Below, one piece after another: positions 18,193 through 28,476 of a stretch of 64,000 nt of DNA (within the stretch, counting starts at the first letter, position 1; each line of letters starts with the position of its first letter). Both the position numbers and the translations under genes were made by a program. Origin of the DNA: Thermoanaerobacterium butyriciformans. Its GTDB lineage: Bacteria > Bacillota > Thermoanaerobacteria > Thermoanaerobacterales > Thermoanaerobacteraceae. The notes beneath the pieces are model-generated. The model was not told the DNA's origin. It did not search any database and saw nothing but the letters and a program-made list of their open reading frames with translations. The stretch covers positions 1-64,000 of the forward strand of contig NZ_JAGGLT010000012.1 of the NCBI RefSeq assembly GCF_017874545.1, read 5' to 3'.

Positions 18193-21100
18193 GTGTTTTT
18201 CTTGGAGTTTATTACATTTGTACATATATTAATAGGAGCTTTGTTGATACTATTTCTGTTAATGATTTTCAATAGGTATTTAAAAAAGAATGATTATGAA
18301 GAAAGGGATTTACATGATGTTTTGCTGAATCATGATGAACTAATGAGACATGCTCAAGATTTAGCGCAGAACCATTATGTAATGAAAGACACTAAGCTAA
18401 ATTATATGCTTATACCACGTATGAACAAAAGCTATAGCTACATAAAATCTGTTTACAGAAACATTAACATGGCTGGAGAAACACAATCAATATCACAAGA
18501 TGCTGAATGGCTTTTAGATAATTTCTACATCATTGAAGAGCAGGTAAAAGAGATTAGAAAAAGCCTATCGAAAGGTTATTATTCAGGGCTTCCAGGACTT
18601 AAGAACAGCATATTAAAAGGTTACCCAAGGGTATATGCTATTGCGTTGGAACTAGTGTCACATACAGACGGAAGAATTGATGAGGATACAATCGTAGATT
18701 TCATTAATGCTTACCAGTCGAAGTCGCTTTTGTCAAGTGGTGAACTGTGGGCACTGGGCTTGATGATAAGAATTGCATTGATTGAAAATATTAAGAGAAG
18801 CTCAGAAAAAATAGTTATTACACAGAAACAGTGGAATAAAGCCGATGAAGTTGCAAATATCATATTTGCAAATAAGAACATGACATTTGATGATGTTAAA
18901 AAATTAATACATGATAAAGTGCTGACTGTAGGAAGAATACCTACATCCTTTTTTGAGAGGCTGTTGCAAAGAATAAGGATGGAAGGTGATGATTCAACAA
19001 TACTAGTACAATATATAGATAGAATTCTCCAAGAATACGATACGAATATATCCGATATAGTCGAGCTAGACCATCAAATATTAGCTGCAAGACAGGTGGC
19101 AATCGGCAATGCTATAACCAGCCTTAAATATGTTTCAACATTAGATTGGGCGCAGATATTCGAAAAGCTTAGCAACGTAGAGCAGATATTGAGGCAGGAT
19201 CCTGACGGTACATATGAGATGATGGATTTTGAATCGCGGGATTATTACAGACATGAAATTGAAGAGATAGCGAAAAGATACAATACGTCAGAGACATATG
19301 TTGCCAGAAAAGCTTTGGAGTGTGCAAAGGAGGTATTAAATGACAACAACAAGCCAGGATACATAAATCATGTAGGATTTTATATAATAGGCAAGGGTAG
19401 AAGCATATTAGAAAGCAAAATAGGACATAAGAAAAACAATTTGAAATTAAATCGTATCGTAAAAAAACACATAGCCGTCTTTTATATATCATCTATCATT
19501 GCATTGACAATATTGATTGCAGCTGCTTTGTCAGTTCTTTTAATCATGAAAGGTGCAAATGTCGCTTATGCTGCTACTATAGCAGCTATATCTATAATAC
19601 CTGTAAGCGAGATTGTTGTACAGGCAGTTAATTGGGTGATAATACATGTTAAAAAGCCTACAATAATACCAAAGATAGAACTTAAAAACGGTATACCTGA
19701 AGAATCTGCGACTATGGTAATTATACCAACACTGCTAACAAGCGTTAAAAGGGTTAAAGAGTTATTGTCGCAGTTGGAAGTAATATATATATCAAATAAA
19801 GAAGATAATCTTTACTTTGCTGTTGTTGGAGACTTTAAAGATACTAAAAAAGAAAAATTAGATGACGATGAGGAGATAATAAACAGTGCTCTTCAAGGCA
19901 TAAGAGAGCTTAACGAAAAATACTCCAAAGGGAAAGATATATTTTTCTATTTCCATAGAAAGCGAGTATTTTGCGAAATGCAAAATGCGTATATGGGCTG
20001 GGAAAGAAAAAGAGGTGCCATAATCGAGTTTAATGAACTTTTAAATGGTTCAAAAGAGACAAGTTTCTACATAAAAAGTGTAAATGTTGAAGATTTGCCA
20101 AGTATAAAATACGTCATTACACTTGATGCAGATACAAATTTAATAATGGATACTGCTAAAAAACTTATTGGGACAATGATGCATCCACTTAATAAAGCAG
20201 TGATTGACAGAGAAAGAAATATAGTAGTTGAAGGATATGGACTTCTTCAACCGAGGATTGGGGTGGACATTGTCTCTTCCAGTTCGTCTATTTTTTCTAC
20301 GATATTCGCAGGATATGGCGGTATTGATCCTTATACGACTGCAGTTTCTGATGTTTATCAGGATCTCTTTGGAGAAGGCATTTTTACAGGGAAAGGAATA
20401 TACGATGTTGCGGTATTTAGAAATATTCTTAAAGATTTGATACCTGATAATTCAGTGCTAAGCCATGATTTGCTTGAAGGTTCTTTTGTGAGAACAGGGC
20501 TTGTGACAGATATTTTGTTAATTGATGGTTTTCCGTCAAAGTACAATTCGTATATGATGAGATTACATAGGTGGGTAAGAGGTGACTGGCAGCTTTTACC
20601 ATGGCTCGCAAAAAGGATTAGAACAAGAAATGGCGATTACATAGAAAATCCTTTGTCGATAATCTCAAAGTGGAAAATAATCGACAATTTGAGAAGAAGC
20701 CTTGTAGCGCCATTTACTCTGCTTCTGTTGTTTATTGGTATTTTGTTGCCAATAAACAGCATGTTAACATACTTACTGGTGCTATTAGTCATGTTTGCAC
20801 CTTTTATCGTTGGTGTGATTGACATTTTGATAGGAAAGATTAGATCAAGGTCAAACAACCGCGACAATTTACTCACAAACAGCATTAAAAAAACATTTTA
20901 TACAGGAGCACTGCAGTTTGCATTTTTGCCATATCAAAGTTATATGATGATGGATGCGATAATAAGGACTCTATACAGAGTCTATATATCAAAGAAAAAT
21001 CTTTTAGAATGGATAACAGCGGCAGATATGGAAAGGCGGCTTAAAAATGATTTTTTGAGTTTTTTAAGCAAAATGTGGATATCGATATTAGTAGGGTTTA

Positions 21101-24100
21101 TTTTTATTCTATCGAGCGCATATTTTAAACCGGTTATGTTGTATTATTCTGTGATTATTGCATTAATATGGGTGGTATCGCCTTTCATTGCATATAAGAT
21201 AAGCTGTCCTATAGCAGAGCACGAATCAACTTTGGAAGAATCAGACATTAAAGAGCTAAGGAGATTAGCGAGAAAAACCTGGAGGTATTTTGAGGATTTT
21301 GCAACGGAGCAGGATAATTATTTGCCTCCTGATAATTTCCAACTAGATCCTTATGCAGGAGTAGCAAGGAGGACTTCTCCAACAAATATTGGTTTGTATC
21401 TTTCATCTACAATATCAGCTAGAGATTTTGGATATATTACTACTTCTGAGATGATAGACAGAATCGAAAAGACGGTATCCACCATAGAGAAAATGGAAAA
21501 ATGGCATGGACATCTTTACAATTGGTATAAAACAGATAGTCTAGAGCCACTTAAACCATACTATGTCTCTACAGTTGACAGCGGAAATCTTGTTGGATAT
21601 ATGATAGTACTTAAAGAAGGATTAAAAGAGGTCTTAGACAAGCCTTTAACTGAAAATTTACGGGATGGATTGTTAGACTTGATAAACATATTAAATGAAG
21701 GCGTAAAAAACAAAAAAATAAAATTTGAGATGCCTAACAGAGATTATACTGTCTGCGATTGGTATCAACACCTTAAGCGGCTAAAAAGTGAATTGGATGG
21801 TATAAAATTGGATGACGAGGATGGATGGTACCCAAAAACTGTAGAAACTGTCGATTCATTCATTAAAGAATTGGAAGATTTATTGCCAATTGTCAAGAAA
21901 GAAAATGAATACGAAAAATTGTTTGATTTAAATAATGATATTTCATTAAATAGTTTAAAAGTCAGTTATAAAGAAATTATAGATTCACACGCATCTATGG
22001 AGGCAGAAGAATTTATAGAGCCATATAAAAAAATTACATCTTTGATAGACAGGGTACACGATTTGATAGGCAGATTAAGCAATCTTGTTGAAAAGACAGA
22101 GTTTAGACCTTTATTTGATACAAGAAGGCAGCTTTTTTCTATAGGCTACAATATTGAAGATGAAAAATTGACAAAGTCCTATTATGATTTGTTTGCATCA
22201 GAGGCAAGGCAGGCTAGTTTTATAGCTATAGCAAAAAAAGAAATTGATGTGAAACATTGGTTTAGAATGGGAAGGATGGTAACAGTAGAAAATTATTTAA
22301 GGGGCTTAGTTTCTTGGTCAGGAACCATGTTTGAATATTTTATGCCTCTTTTGATAATGAAGAACTACAAAAATACGCTTTTAGACCAGACATATAAGTT
22401 TGTCATCATGATGCAGAAAAAATATGCCCAAAAGTATGACATACCCTGGGGGATATCTGAATCAGGTTTTTACTCTTTTGATATCAAGCTTAATTATCAG
22501 TATAAGGCGTTTGGAGTGCCTTGGATGGGCCTTAAAAGAGGACTATCCCATGACATTGTGATAGCACCGTATGGAACAATGCTGGCTTTGCAGATAGATC
22601 CTCAATCTGTTGTGAAAAACATAAAAAAATTAAAAGAACTGGGAATGGAAGGCAAGTATGGTTTTTACGAGGCGATTGATTTTACGCCAGAAAGGATGCC
22701 TTATGGGAAAAAATATGCTATAGTTAAAAGCTTTATGTCGCACCACCTGGGTATGAGCATGTTAGCTTTAAATAACTTCATAAATAAAAATGTGATGCAG
22801 AAAAGATTTCATTCAGATCCTTATATAAAATCAGTTGAAATATTGCTACAAGAGAGAGTACCAGATGGTACAATGCTGCTTAAAGAAGAAATAGAGGCAC
22901 AAAGGGAATTTGAAGAGCCAAAGAGGGAAGAAGTAAAGACAGTGAGAGTGATAGAGGAATTAGATAGCTTTCTTCCACAAGTCCATATTCTCTCAAATGG
23001 AGATTACTCTGTGCTTTTAACAGATAGAGGTACTGGTTACAGCAAAAAAGAAGGAACAAATATAACAAGGTGGAAAAATAGCCTGGATGAGATTCACGGA
23101 ACATTTATATTTGTGCAAAACATAAACTCAAATACTACTTGGTCTACAACGTATGCTCCATTTTATGCAAAAGATGAAAAGTACAAAGTAGTATTTAAGC
23201 AAGACATGGCCAAGTTCATAAAGAAGGTTGGTAATATTGATACTGAGACAGAGGTGATTGTTTCTCCTGAGGATAATGTGGAGATAAGGCGTGTCACATT
23301 GAAAAATCATAGTAGTAATTCAAGGACACTGGAGGTGACAAGCTATTTTGAACCAGTTTTAAGCGATATTAATGCTGATATAGCCCATCCGGCTTTTAAT
23401 AAGTTGTTTATAAAAACAGAGATTTTGCTTGACAGTGATATGATAGTTGCTAACAGAAGACCTAGAGATTTGGGAAAATCATCTTTGTGGGCTGCTCACG
23501 CTGTTTCTGTTGAAGGCGGTGAGACAATAGGTGATACACAGTTTGAGACAGACAGAACAAAGTTTATAGGTAGAGGCAGGACTCTTAGGAATCCCAGGGC
23601 TCTTGTAGCAGACAGACCATTATCGAATTCAGACGGTCCTGTCCTTGATCCTGTCATGTCTTTGAGAAAAAGAATAAAATTGGAACCAAATCAGACAGCT
23701 AAAGTAATTTTCATTACTGCTGTGGCAGAATCGAAATCTGAGGTTGTAAAACTGGCAAACAAGTATAAAAATGCCGGAGCTACCGAAAGGGCATTTGAAA
23801 TGTCAGTATCCCGCGGTAAAGTGGAGTTAGACTATCTCAACTTAAAGTCAGACGAGTTAGGTCTTTTTCAGCAGATGCTGCCCCACATAATATATTTAAG
23901 TCCTGTTAGGATGAAAAAGGCAGATTACTTATTGAAAAATAGAAAAGGCCAGTCTGGACTGTGGGCGTACGGTATATCTGGCGATATTCCAATAGTGCTT
24001 TTAGAAATCAGCAAAAAAGAGGAGATACCAATATTGAAGCAACTGCTGAAGGCTCATGAGTATTGGAGGATGAAAGGATTATATGTAGATTTGGTGATTT

Positions 24101-26826
24101 TAAATAATGATAAAGGCGGTTACATTGATGCATTAGGCGACAAGATTAAGGATGTAATAAGCGGCAGTTTTGCATACAACATAATAGGAGAATATGGTGG
24201 TGTATTTCTGCTTAATAAAAGCAATTTAAAAGATGAAGATTACATTTTATTAAATACTGTTGCAAGGCTTTCGCTTACAGCTGGCATGCCTATTGAAAAG
24301 CAACTTGAATATGATGCTGGTGAAAAAGATAGTAAATCCAAGTTGCTTGATATAAAAAATGCAGAAAAAAATTACCCTGTTCCGCTGCCAGAAAATATAC
24401 TACTGCATTACAGCAATGGATATGGTGGGTTTTCTATGGATGGACATAAATACGTGATAGATTTGGATGGTGACAAGGAGACGCCTATGCCGTGGATAAA
24501 CGTAATTTCAAATTATAAATTTGGCTTTCAAGTTTCTGAATCAGGCAGTGGCTACACCTGGTCAGAGAACAGCAGAGAATACAAGATTACACCATGGTCA
24601 AACGATCCTGTTTTAGATGAAAGCGGGGAAATCTTATACATCAGGGATGATTTGACTGGTGCCTTTTGGACGATTACAGCTAAGCCCATAAGAGATGGTG
24701 GACAGTATATTGCAGAGCATGGATTTGGACACACATTGTTTAAGCATGTTTGCTCAGGAATAAGTCATGAAATGTTAGAGTTTGTACCAATGAATGATAC
24801 AGTTAAGATATCGCTTGTAAAACTTAAAAATATTAGCGGTGAAAAAAGGATGTTAAGTCTATACTATTATGTAAAGCCTGTATTGGGTGTCTTTGAAAAT
24901 TTAACATCCCCTTATATAGTGACGGAAATGAACAAAGACATGAATGCGCTGCTTATGAGAAACGTGTTTAATGAAGATTTCCCTGACAGGATATCTTTTG
25001 TAAGTGCGTCTTATAAAATACAATCATATACGGGAAACATGTCGGAATTTCTGGGACCTGATTTTGACACCAAGCGACCAGAATCATTAAAAAGAGAATC
25101 TCTATCGAATAATGTTGGAGTTGGGTTTAGTCCATGTGCTGCAGTACAAATTAATGTCGATTTAGAAGAAAATGAGGAAAAAGAGCTGGTATTTTTGCTG
25201 GGAACAGGCATGTCGACAGATGATGTCAGCCGCATAATAAATTATTACAAAAATCTGGATAATGTGAAAGAAGCTTTGAGTTATGTGGATACGTTTTGGA
25301 ACAATTTTGTTGGAACAATACAGGTAAGCACGCCTGATAAGTCAATGGACTTACTATTAAACGGATGGCTCCTTTATCAGACCATATCCTGCAGAATATG
25401 GGCAAGATCTGCATTTTATCAATCAGGAGGTGCATATGGTTTTAGAGATCAGCTGCAGGATACTATGAATGTGGTATATGTGGCACCGGAACTTACGAGG
25501 GCTCAAATATTAAATGCCTGTGCACATCAATTCAAAGAAGGAGATGTTCTTCATTGGTGGCATCCGGGTACAGATAGAGGCATAAGGACAAAATATTCAG
25601 ACGATCTTCTCTGGTTGCCTTATGCTGTAGCGGATTACGTAAGCGTGACAGGTGACACGGAAATACTAAATGTTAAAATGCCTTTTTTGGACGAAGAACT
25701 GCTAAAGGATGAAGAAGACGAAAGGTATGGCAAACCAGTAGTATCAGATGAAGTTGCGACAGTTTATGAGCATTGCATAAGAGCCATAGAACATTCATTG
25801 AAATTTGGTCAGCATGGAATACCACTGATGGGTTCTGGCGACTGGAATGATGGAATGAACATGGTGGGCAACAAAGGAAAAGGTGAGAGCATATGGCTTG
25901 GGTGGTTTATGTATGTTACACTTAAAAAGTTTATACAAGTTTGTATTGAAAATAACGACTACGAGAGGGTTGAAAAATACAAAAAGGTTGCCGATGACAT
26001 AATCAAATCAATTGAAGAAAATGGATGGGACGGAAGCTGGTATAGAAGGGCATACTTTGACAGCGGAATTCCGCTTGGTTCTAGTCAAAACAATGAATGC
26101 AAAATAGATTCAATAGCACAGTCATGGGCTGCAATATCTGGTGCAGCCAAATGGGATAGAGTAAAAGAAGCGCTTGATGCGTTGGAAAATTACTTGATAG
26201 ATTATGACAATGCCATTATAAAGCTTCTGTCTCCACCTTTTGACAAAGGTGATCTAAACCCCGGCTATATTAAAGGATATGTACCTGGTGTTAGGGAAAA
26301 TGGCGGTCAGTATACACATGCAGCAATATGGGCTATAATGGCATATGCTGTAGTTGGCGATGGGGATAAAGCGTATAGGCTTTATTCCATGATAAATCCA
26401 ATAAATCATTCCAGGACGCCTATTGAAAACTCTAAGTATAAAGTTGAGCCTTATGTCATGGCTGCCGACGTCTACGCAGTAGAACCAAACACAGGTAGAG
26501 GGGGCTGGACATGGTACACTGGTTCTTCTGGATGGATGTACAGAGTAGCAATTGAGCACATATTAGGATTTAAGAAAGAAAAAGATATGGTTGTTATAGA
26601 TCCATGTGTGCCTAAAGATTGGACGAAATACAAAATAGAATATATATACAAAAATAATACTAAATATATAATACAGATAGAAAATCCTGAAAGGGTAAAC
26701 AGAGGTGTACAGGAGATCAATGTTGATGGAAAGATAATGAATGACAATAAAATTGCTCTCAAGGATGACGGGCAGACACATCACGTATCTGCGATGATGG
26801 GAACGAAAATATCAGTTAAAGCGTAA
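18193..26826 (+). CDS. cyclic beta-1,2-glucan synthase (GT84, GH189-like, GH94), giant membrane protein
   Basis: At 2877 residues this is the largest gene in the window. An N-terminal anchor helix is followed by membrane helices near 430-490 and 835-1020. Between them lies a GT84 glycosyltransferase with D645-A-D647 (YVITLDADTNL) and MRLHRWVRGDWQ at 789-800. A middle domain (about 1020-1590) matches the cyclisation region that founded GH189 in the Thermoanaerobacter italicus enzyme; E1423 (WGISESG) and E1493 (YGFYEAIDFTPER) are candidate acidic residues. The C-terminal GH94-like part contains GSGDWNDGMN (D2550, D2553). It would make linear beta-1,2-glucan from UDP-glucose, trim it and close it to cyclic osmoregulatory or surface glucan. 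GTG at 18193 is only two bases from GGAG, so TTG at 18202 may be the true start. Confidence 0.88.
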   Translation: MFFLEFITFVHILIGALLILFLLMIFNRYLKKNDYEERDLHDVLLNHDELMRHAQDLAQNHYVMKDTKLNYMLIPRMNKSYSYIKSVYRNINMAGETQSISQDAEWLLDNFYIIEEQVKEIRKSLSKGYYSGLPGLKNSILKGYPRVYAIALELVSHTDGRIDEDTIVDFINAYQSKSLLSSGELWALGLMIRIALIENIKRSSEKIVITQKQWNKADEVANIIFANKNMTFDDVKKLIHDKVLTVGRIPTSFFERLLQRIRMEGDDSTILVQYIDRILQEYDTNISDIVELDHQILAARQVAIGNAITSLKYVSTLDWAQIFEKLSNVEQILRQDPDGTYEMMDFESRDYYRHEIEEIAKRYNTSETYVARKALECAKEVLNDNNKPGYINHVGFYIIGKGRSILESKIGHKKNNLKLNRIVKKHIAVFYISSIIALTILIAAALSVLLIMKGANVAYAATIAAISIIPVSEIVVQAVNWVIIHVKKPTIIPKIELKNGIPEESATMVIIPTLLTSVKRVKELLSQLEVIYISNKEDNLYFAVVGDFKDTKKEKLDDDEEIINSALQGIRELNEKYSKGKDIFFYFHRKRVFCEMQNAYMGWERKRGAIIEFNELLNGSKETSFYIKSVNVEDLPSIKYVITLDADTNLIMDTAKKLIGTMMHPLNKAVIDRERNIVVEGYGLLQPRIGVDIVSSSSSIFSTIFAGYGGIDPYTTAVSDVYQDLFGEGIFTGKGIYDVAVFRNILKDLIPDNSVLSHDLLEGSFVRTGLVTDILLIDGFPSKYNSYMMRLHRWVRGDWQLLPWLAKRIRTRNGDYIENPLSIISKWKIIDNLRRSLVAPFTLLLLFIGILLPINSMLTYLLVLLVMFAPFIVGVIDILIGKIRSRSNNRDNLLTNSIKKTFYTGALQFAFLPYQSYMMMDAIIRTLYRVYISKKNLLEWITAADMERRLKNDFLSFLSKMWISILVGFIFILSSAYFKPVMLYYSVIIALIWVVSPFIAYKISCPIAEHESTLEESDIKELRRLARKTWRYFEDFATEQDNYLPPDNFQLDPYAGVARRTSPTNIGLYLSSTISARDFGYITTSEMIDRIEKTVSTIEKMEKWHGHLYNWYKTDSLEPLKPYYVSTVDSGNLVGYMIVLKEGLKEVLDKPLTENLRDGLLDLINILNEGVKNKKIKFEMPNRDYTVCDWYQHLKRLKSELDGIKLDDEDGWYPKTVETVDSFIKELEDLLPIVKKENEYEKLFDLNNDISLNSLKVSYKEIIDSHASMEAEEFIEPYKKITSLIDRVHDLIGRLSNLVEKTEFRPLFDTRRQLFSIGYNIEDEKLTKSYYDLFASEARQASFIAIAKKEIDVKHWFRMGRMVTVENYLRGLVSWSGTMFEYFMPLLIMKNYKNTLLDQTYKFVIMMQKKYAQKYDIPWGISESGFYSFDIKLNYQYKAFGVPWMGLKRGLSHDIVIAPYGTMLALQIDPQSVVKNIKKLKELGMEGKYGFYEAIDFTPERMPYGKKYAIVKSFMSHHLGMSMLALNNFINKNVMQKRFHSDPYIKSVEILLQERVPDGTMLLKEEIEAQREFEEPKREEVKTVRVIEELDSFLPQVHILSNGDYSVLLTDRGTGYSKKEGTNITRWKNSLDEIHGTFIFVQNINSNTTWSTTYAPFYAKDEKYKVVFKQDMAKFIKKVGNIDTETEVIVSPEDNVEIRRVTLKNHSSNSRTLEVTSYFEPVLSDINADIAHPAFNKLFIKTEILLDSDMIVANRRPRDLGKSSLWAAHAVSVEGGETIGDTQFETDRTKFIGRGRTLRNPRALVADRPLSNSDGPVLDPVMSLRKRIKLEPNQTAKVIFITAVAESKSEVVKLANKYKNAGATERAFEMSVSRGKVELDYLNLKSDELGLFQQMLPHIIYLSPVRMKKADYLLKNRKGQSGLWAYGISGDIPIVLLEISKKEEIPILKQLLKAHEYWRMKGLYVDLVILNNDKGGYIDALGDKIKDVISGSFAYNIIGEYGGVFLLNKSNLKDEDYILLNTVARLSLTAGMPIEKQLEYDAGEKDSKSKLLDIKNAEKNYPVPLPENILLHYSNGYGGFSMDGHKYVIDLDGDKETPMPWINVISNYKFGFQVSESGSGYTWSENSREYKITPWSNDPVLDESGEILYIRDDLTGAFWTITAKPIRDGGQYIAEHGFGHTLFKHVCSGISHEMLEFVPMNDTVKISLVKLKNISGEKRMLSLYYYVKPVLGVFENLTSPYIVTEMNKDMNALLMRNVFNEDFPDRISFVSASYKIQSYTGNMSEFLGPDFDTKRPESLKRESLSNNVGVGFSPCAAVQINVDLEENEEKELVFLLGTGMSTDDVSRIINYYKNLDNVKEALSYVDTFWNNFVGTIQVSTPDKSMDLLLNGWLLYQTISCRIWARSAFYQSGGAYGFRDQLQDTMNVVYVAPELTRAQILNACAHQFKEGDVLHWWHPGTDRGIRTKYSDDLLWLPYAVADYVSVTGDTEILNVKMPFLDEELLKDEEDERYGKPVVSDEVATVYEHCIRAIEHSLKFGQHGIPLMGSGDWNDGMNMVGNKGKGESIWLGWFMYVTLKKFIQVCIENNDYERVEKYKKVADDIIKSIEENGWDGSWYRRAYFDSGIPLGSSQNNECKIDSIAQSWAAISGAAKWDRVKEALDALENYLIDYDNAIIKLLSPPFDKGDLNPGYIKGYVPGVRENGGQYTHAAIWAIMAYAVVGDGDKAYRLYSMINPINHSRTPIENSKYKVEPYVMAADVYAVEPNTGRGGWTWYTGSSGWMYRVAIEHILGFKKEKDMVVIDPCVPKDWTKYKIEYIYKNNTKYIIQIENPERVNRGVQEINVDGKIMNDNKIALKDDGQTHHVSAMMGTKISVKA

Positions 26827-26866
26827 AAATCAGCGGATGAAGTATATTCATCTGCTGATTTTGTTT
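26826..26866 (+). terminator. terminator after the glucan synthase gene
   Basis: aaaatcagcggatgaa pairs with ttcatctgctgatttt (one G-U), six-base loop, then tgttt. Confidence 0.85.
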
Positions 26867-26889
26867 ATAGTATTTTATTAAAATAATTA

Positions 26890-26935
26890 TTGACTTTTTG
26901 TAATATGTGTTATATTATAAATATAACACATATTA
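26890..26935 (+). promoter_or_regulatory. promoter and palindromic operator of the GntR-type gene
   Basis: TTGACT, 17 bases, TATTAT (26890-26918). A perfect inverted repeat with 15-base arms (taatatgtgttatat and atataacacatatta) around a five-base centre spans 26901-26935 and covers the -10 box. This is the arrangement expected for autorepression by the YtrA-type GntR protein encoded next. Confidence 0.8.
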
Positions 26936-26956
26936 CACGTGAGGTGAAGTTTAATA

Positions 26957-27337
26957 TTGCTATTAAGAATAGAATTTGAGTCAGATATACCTATATATAT
27001 GCAAATAAAAAATCAGATAATAGAAGGGATAGCATTGGGGATGCTTAAAGAAGGTGATGAATTGCCTTCTATACGACAGTTGGCAAGTGATTTTGGAATA
27101 AATCTTCACACGGTTAAAAAAGCCTATGACATTTTGAAAGATGAAGGATTTTTAAGTGTTCACAGGAGAAAAGGCTATGTTGTAACTAAAAATGCTTCTG
27201 CCGATGACAATTTTATTGAGGAATTGAAAAAGGATCTTCAACCTATATTGGCGAATGCATTCTCAAGAGGGATGACGGAGGATGAAATATTAAAGATATG
27301 TAGAGAAATATTGGAGCAGTTTAAAAATGGAATGTAG
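26957..27337 (+). CDS. GntR-family regulator, YtrA subfamily
   Basis: The short 126-residue protein has a winged helix at residues 10-75 (PIYMQIKNQIIEGIALGMLK, LPSIRQLASDFGINLHTVKK, GFLSVHRRKGYVV). Only a short helical dimerisation tail follows, as in the YtrA subfamily. The start is a TTG nine bases after GAGGTGA. The palindrome over its promoter is the probable binding site. Its 3' end is followed within 15 bases by a membrane-protein gene, so it likely represses a small envelope-related operon (27351-29247). No ABC ATPase, the usual YtrA-type neighbour, is present. Confidence 0.9.
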   Translation: MLLRIEFESDIPIYMQIKNQIIEGIALGMLKEGDELPSIRQLASDFGINLHTVKKAYDILKDEGFLSVHRRKGYVVTKNASADDNFIEELKKDLQPILANAFSRGMTEDEILKICREILEQFKNGM

Positions 27338-27350
27338 GAGGTTTATAGAA

Positions 27351-28454
27351 ATGAATATGCTATATTATATTAATCTTTTAATGCCATATTTCATATTAAT
27401 TGTAATAGGAGTCATTACGCCATTCATTACTCGTAAAACTATTGTATTTGGTGTGCATGTTCCTAAGGATTTTTTAAATGATAAAGAGATTCAGGGGATT
27501 AAAACTTTGTATATAATAAATTTTTTGACTGTAAGCTTAGTATTTATGATTCTTGTAGTCATAAGGATGAAAAATATAAATTTTGCTGTTGGTGGTATTT
27601 TTATTGAAGTAATCATAATGTTTGCAATGTATATGAAAGCTCACTATGAAGTATATGCTTTGAAATCTAAAAGAGAGTGGAGTAAAGGAAAAAAAGAAAT
27701 TGCGGTTGTAGACATGGACTTTAGGAAAGAAAAGATAGTTGTATTCTCTTTATGGTTTTTATTGCCTGCAGCAATAATAATTTTAACATTAGTTGTAGGT
27801 ATATATATGTATCCGAATATACCACAAAGGATACCTATGCATTTTAATTTTCGTGGCGAAGCCGATTCATTTGCAAAGAAGTCGATTATGTCGGTATTTT
27901 CAATCAGCATTGTACAACTGATTATGACGATTTTGATGTTTGTTTCATATAAAATGATAGAATTAGCAAAACAGCAGATAGATCCATCAGACCCGGAATT
28001 ATCGAAAGAAAAAAATCTTAAGTTTAGAAGAATATGGTCTGGTTTTGTTGTTTTTGTTTCTACCTTAATAAATGCCATTTTAATGGGCACAGCGTTTATT
28101 GTTTATGGAGTAATAAGAGACTGGCAAAGCAAAATAGCTATTTTTTCTATATTGCCGGGGCTAATCATAGCAATTGCTGCAATAGTTATATCTGTAATGA
28201 CTGGTCAAGGAGGTGAAAGGATCAAGATAGATAGAGAAAATGATAAGCCGAGTTCGGTGGATAGAGATGATGATAGATATTGGAAAGGAGGCTTGATTTA
28301 TTATAACCCGGATGATCCAGCATTATTTGTTGAGAAGAGATTTGGCGTAGGCTGGACTGTCAATTTTGCAAGGCCGTCTATATGGGTCGGTATAATAGTT
28401 CTGATATTGATAATCGTGTCAATAAGTATGATAAACGTAAATGTGATGAAATAA
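27351..28454 (+). CDS. DUF1648/DUF5808-type membrane protein
   Basis: The roughly 367-residue protein has about eight hydrophobic helices. A central DUF1648-like block (MYPNIPQRIPMHFNFRGEAD) occurs at about 155-175, and a C-terminal segment resembles DUF5808 (YWKGGLIYYNPDDPALFVEK, GVGWTVNFARP). ATG at 27351 lies nine bases after TAGGAGG, and that site overlaps the stop of the GntR-type gene, so the two are coupled. The family is common beside YtrA-type regulators. Its function is unknown; SdpI-like immunity or envelope-stress roles are described for relatives with DUF1648. Confidence 0.8.
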   Translation: MNMLYYINLLMPYFILIVIGVITPFITRKTIVFGVHVPKDFLNDKEIQGIKTLYIINFLTVSLVFMILVVIRMKNINFAVGGIFIEVIIMFAMYMKAHYEVYALKSKREWSKGKKEIAVVDMDFRKEKIVVFSLWFLLPAAIIILTLVVGIYMYPNIPQRIPMHFNFRGEADSFAKKSIMSVFSISIVQLIMTILMFVSYKMIELAKQQIDPSDPELSKEKNLKFRRIWSGFVVFVSTLINAILMGTAFIVYGVIRDWQSKIAIFSILPGLIIAIAAIVISVMTGQGGERIKIDRENDKPSSVDRDDDRYWKGGLIYYNPDDPALFVEKRFGVGWTVNFARPSIWVGIIVLILIIVSISMINVNVMK

Positions 28455-28476
28455 AATTGTGAGGGAGAAATTTATT

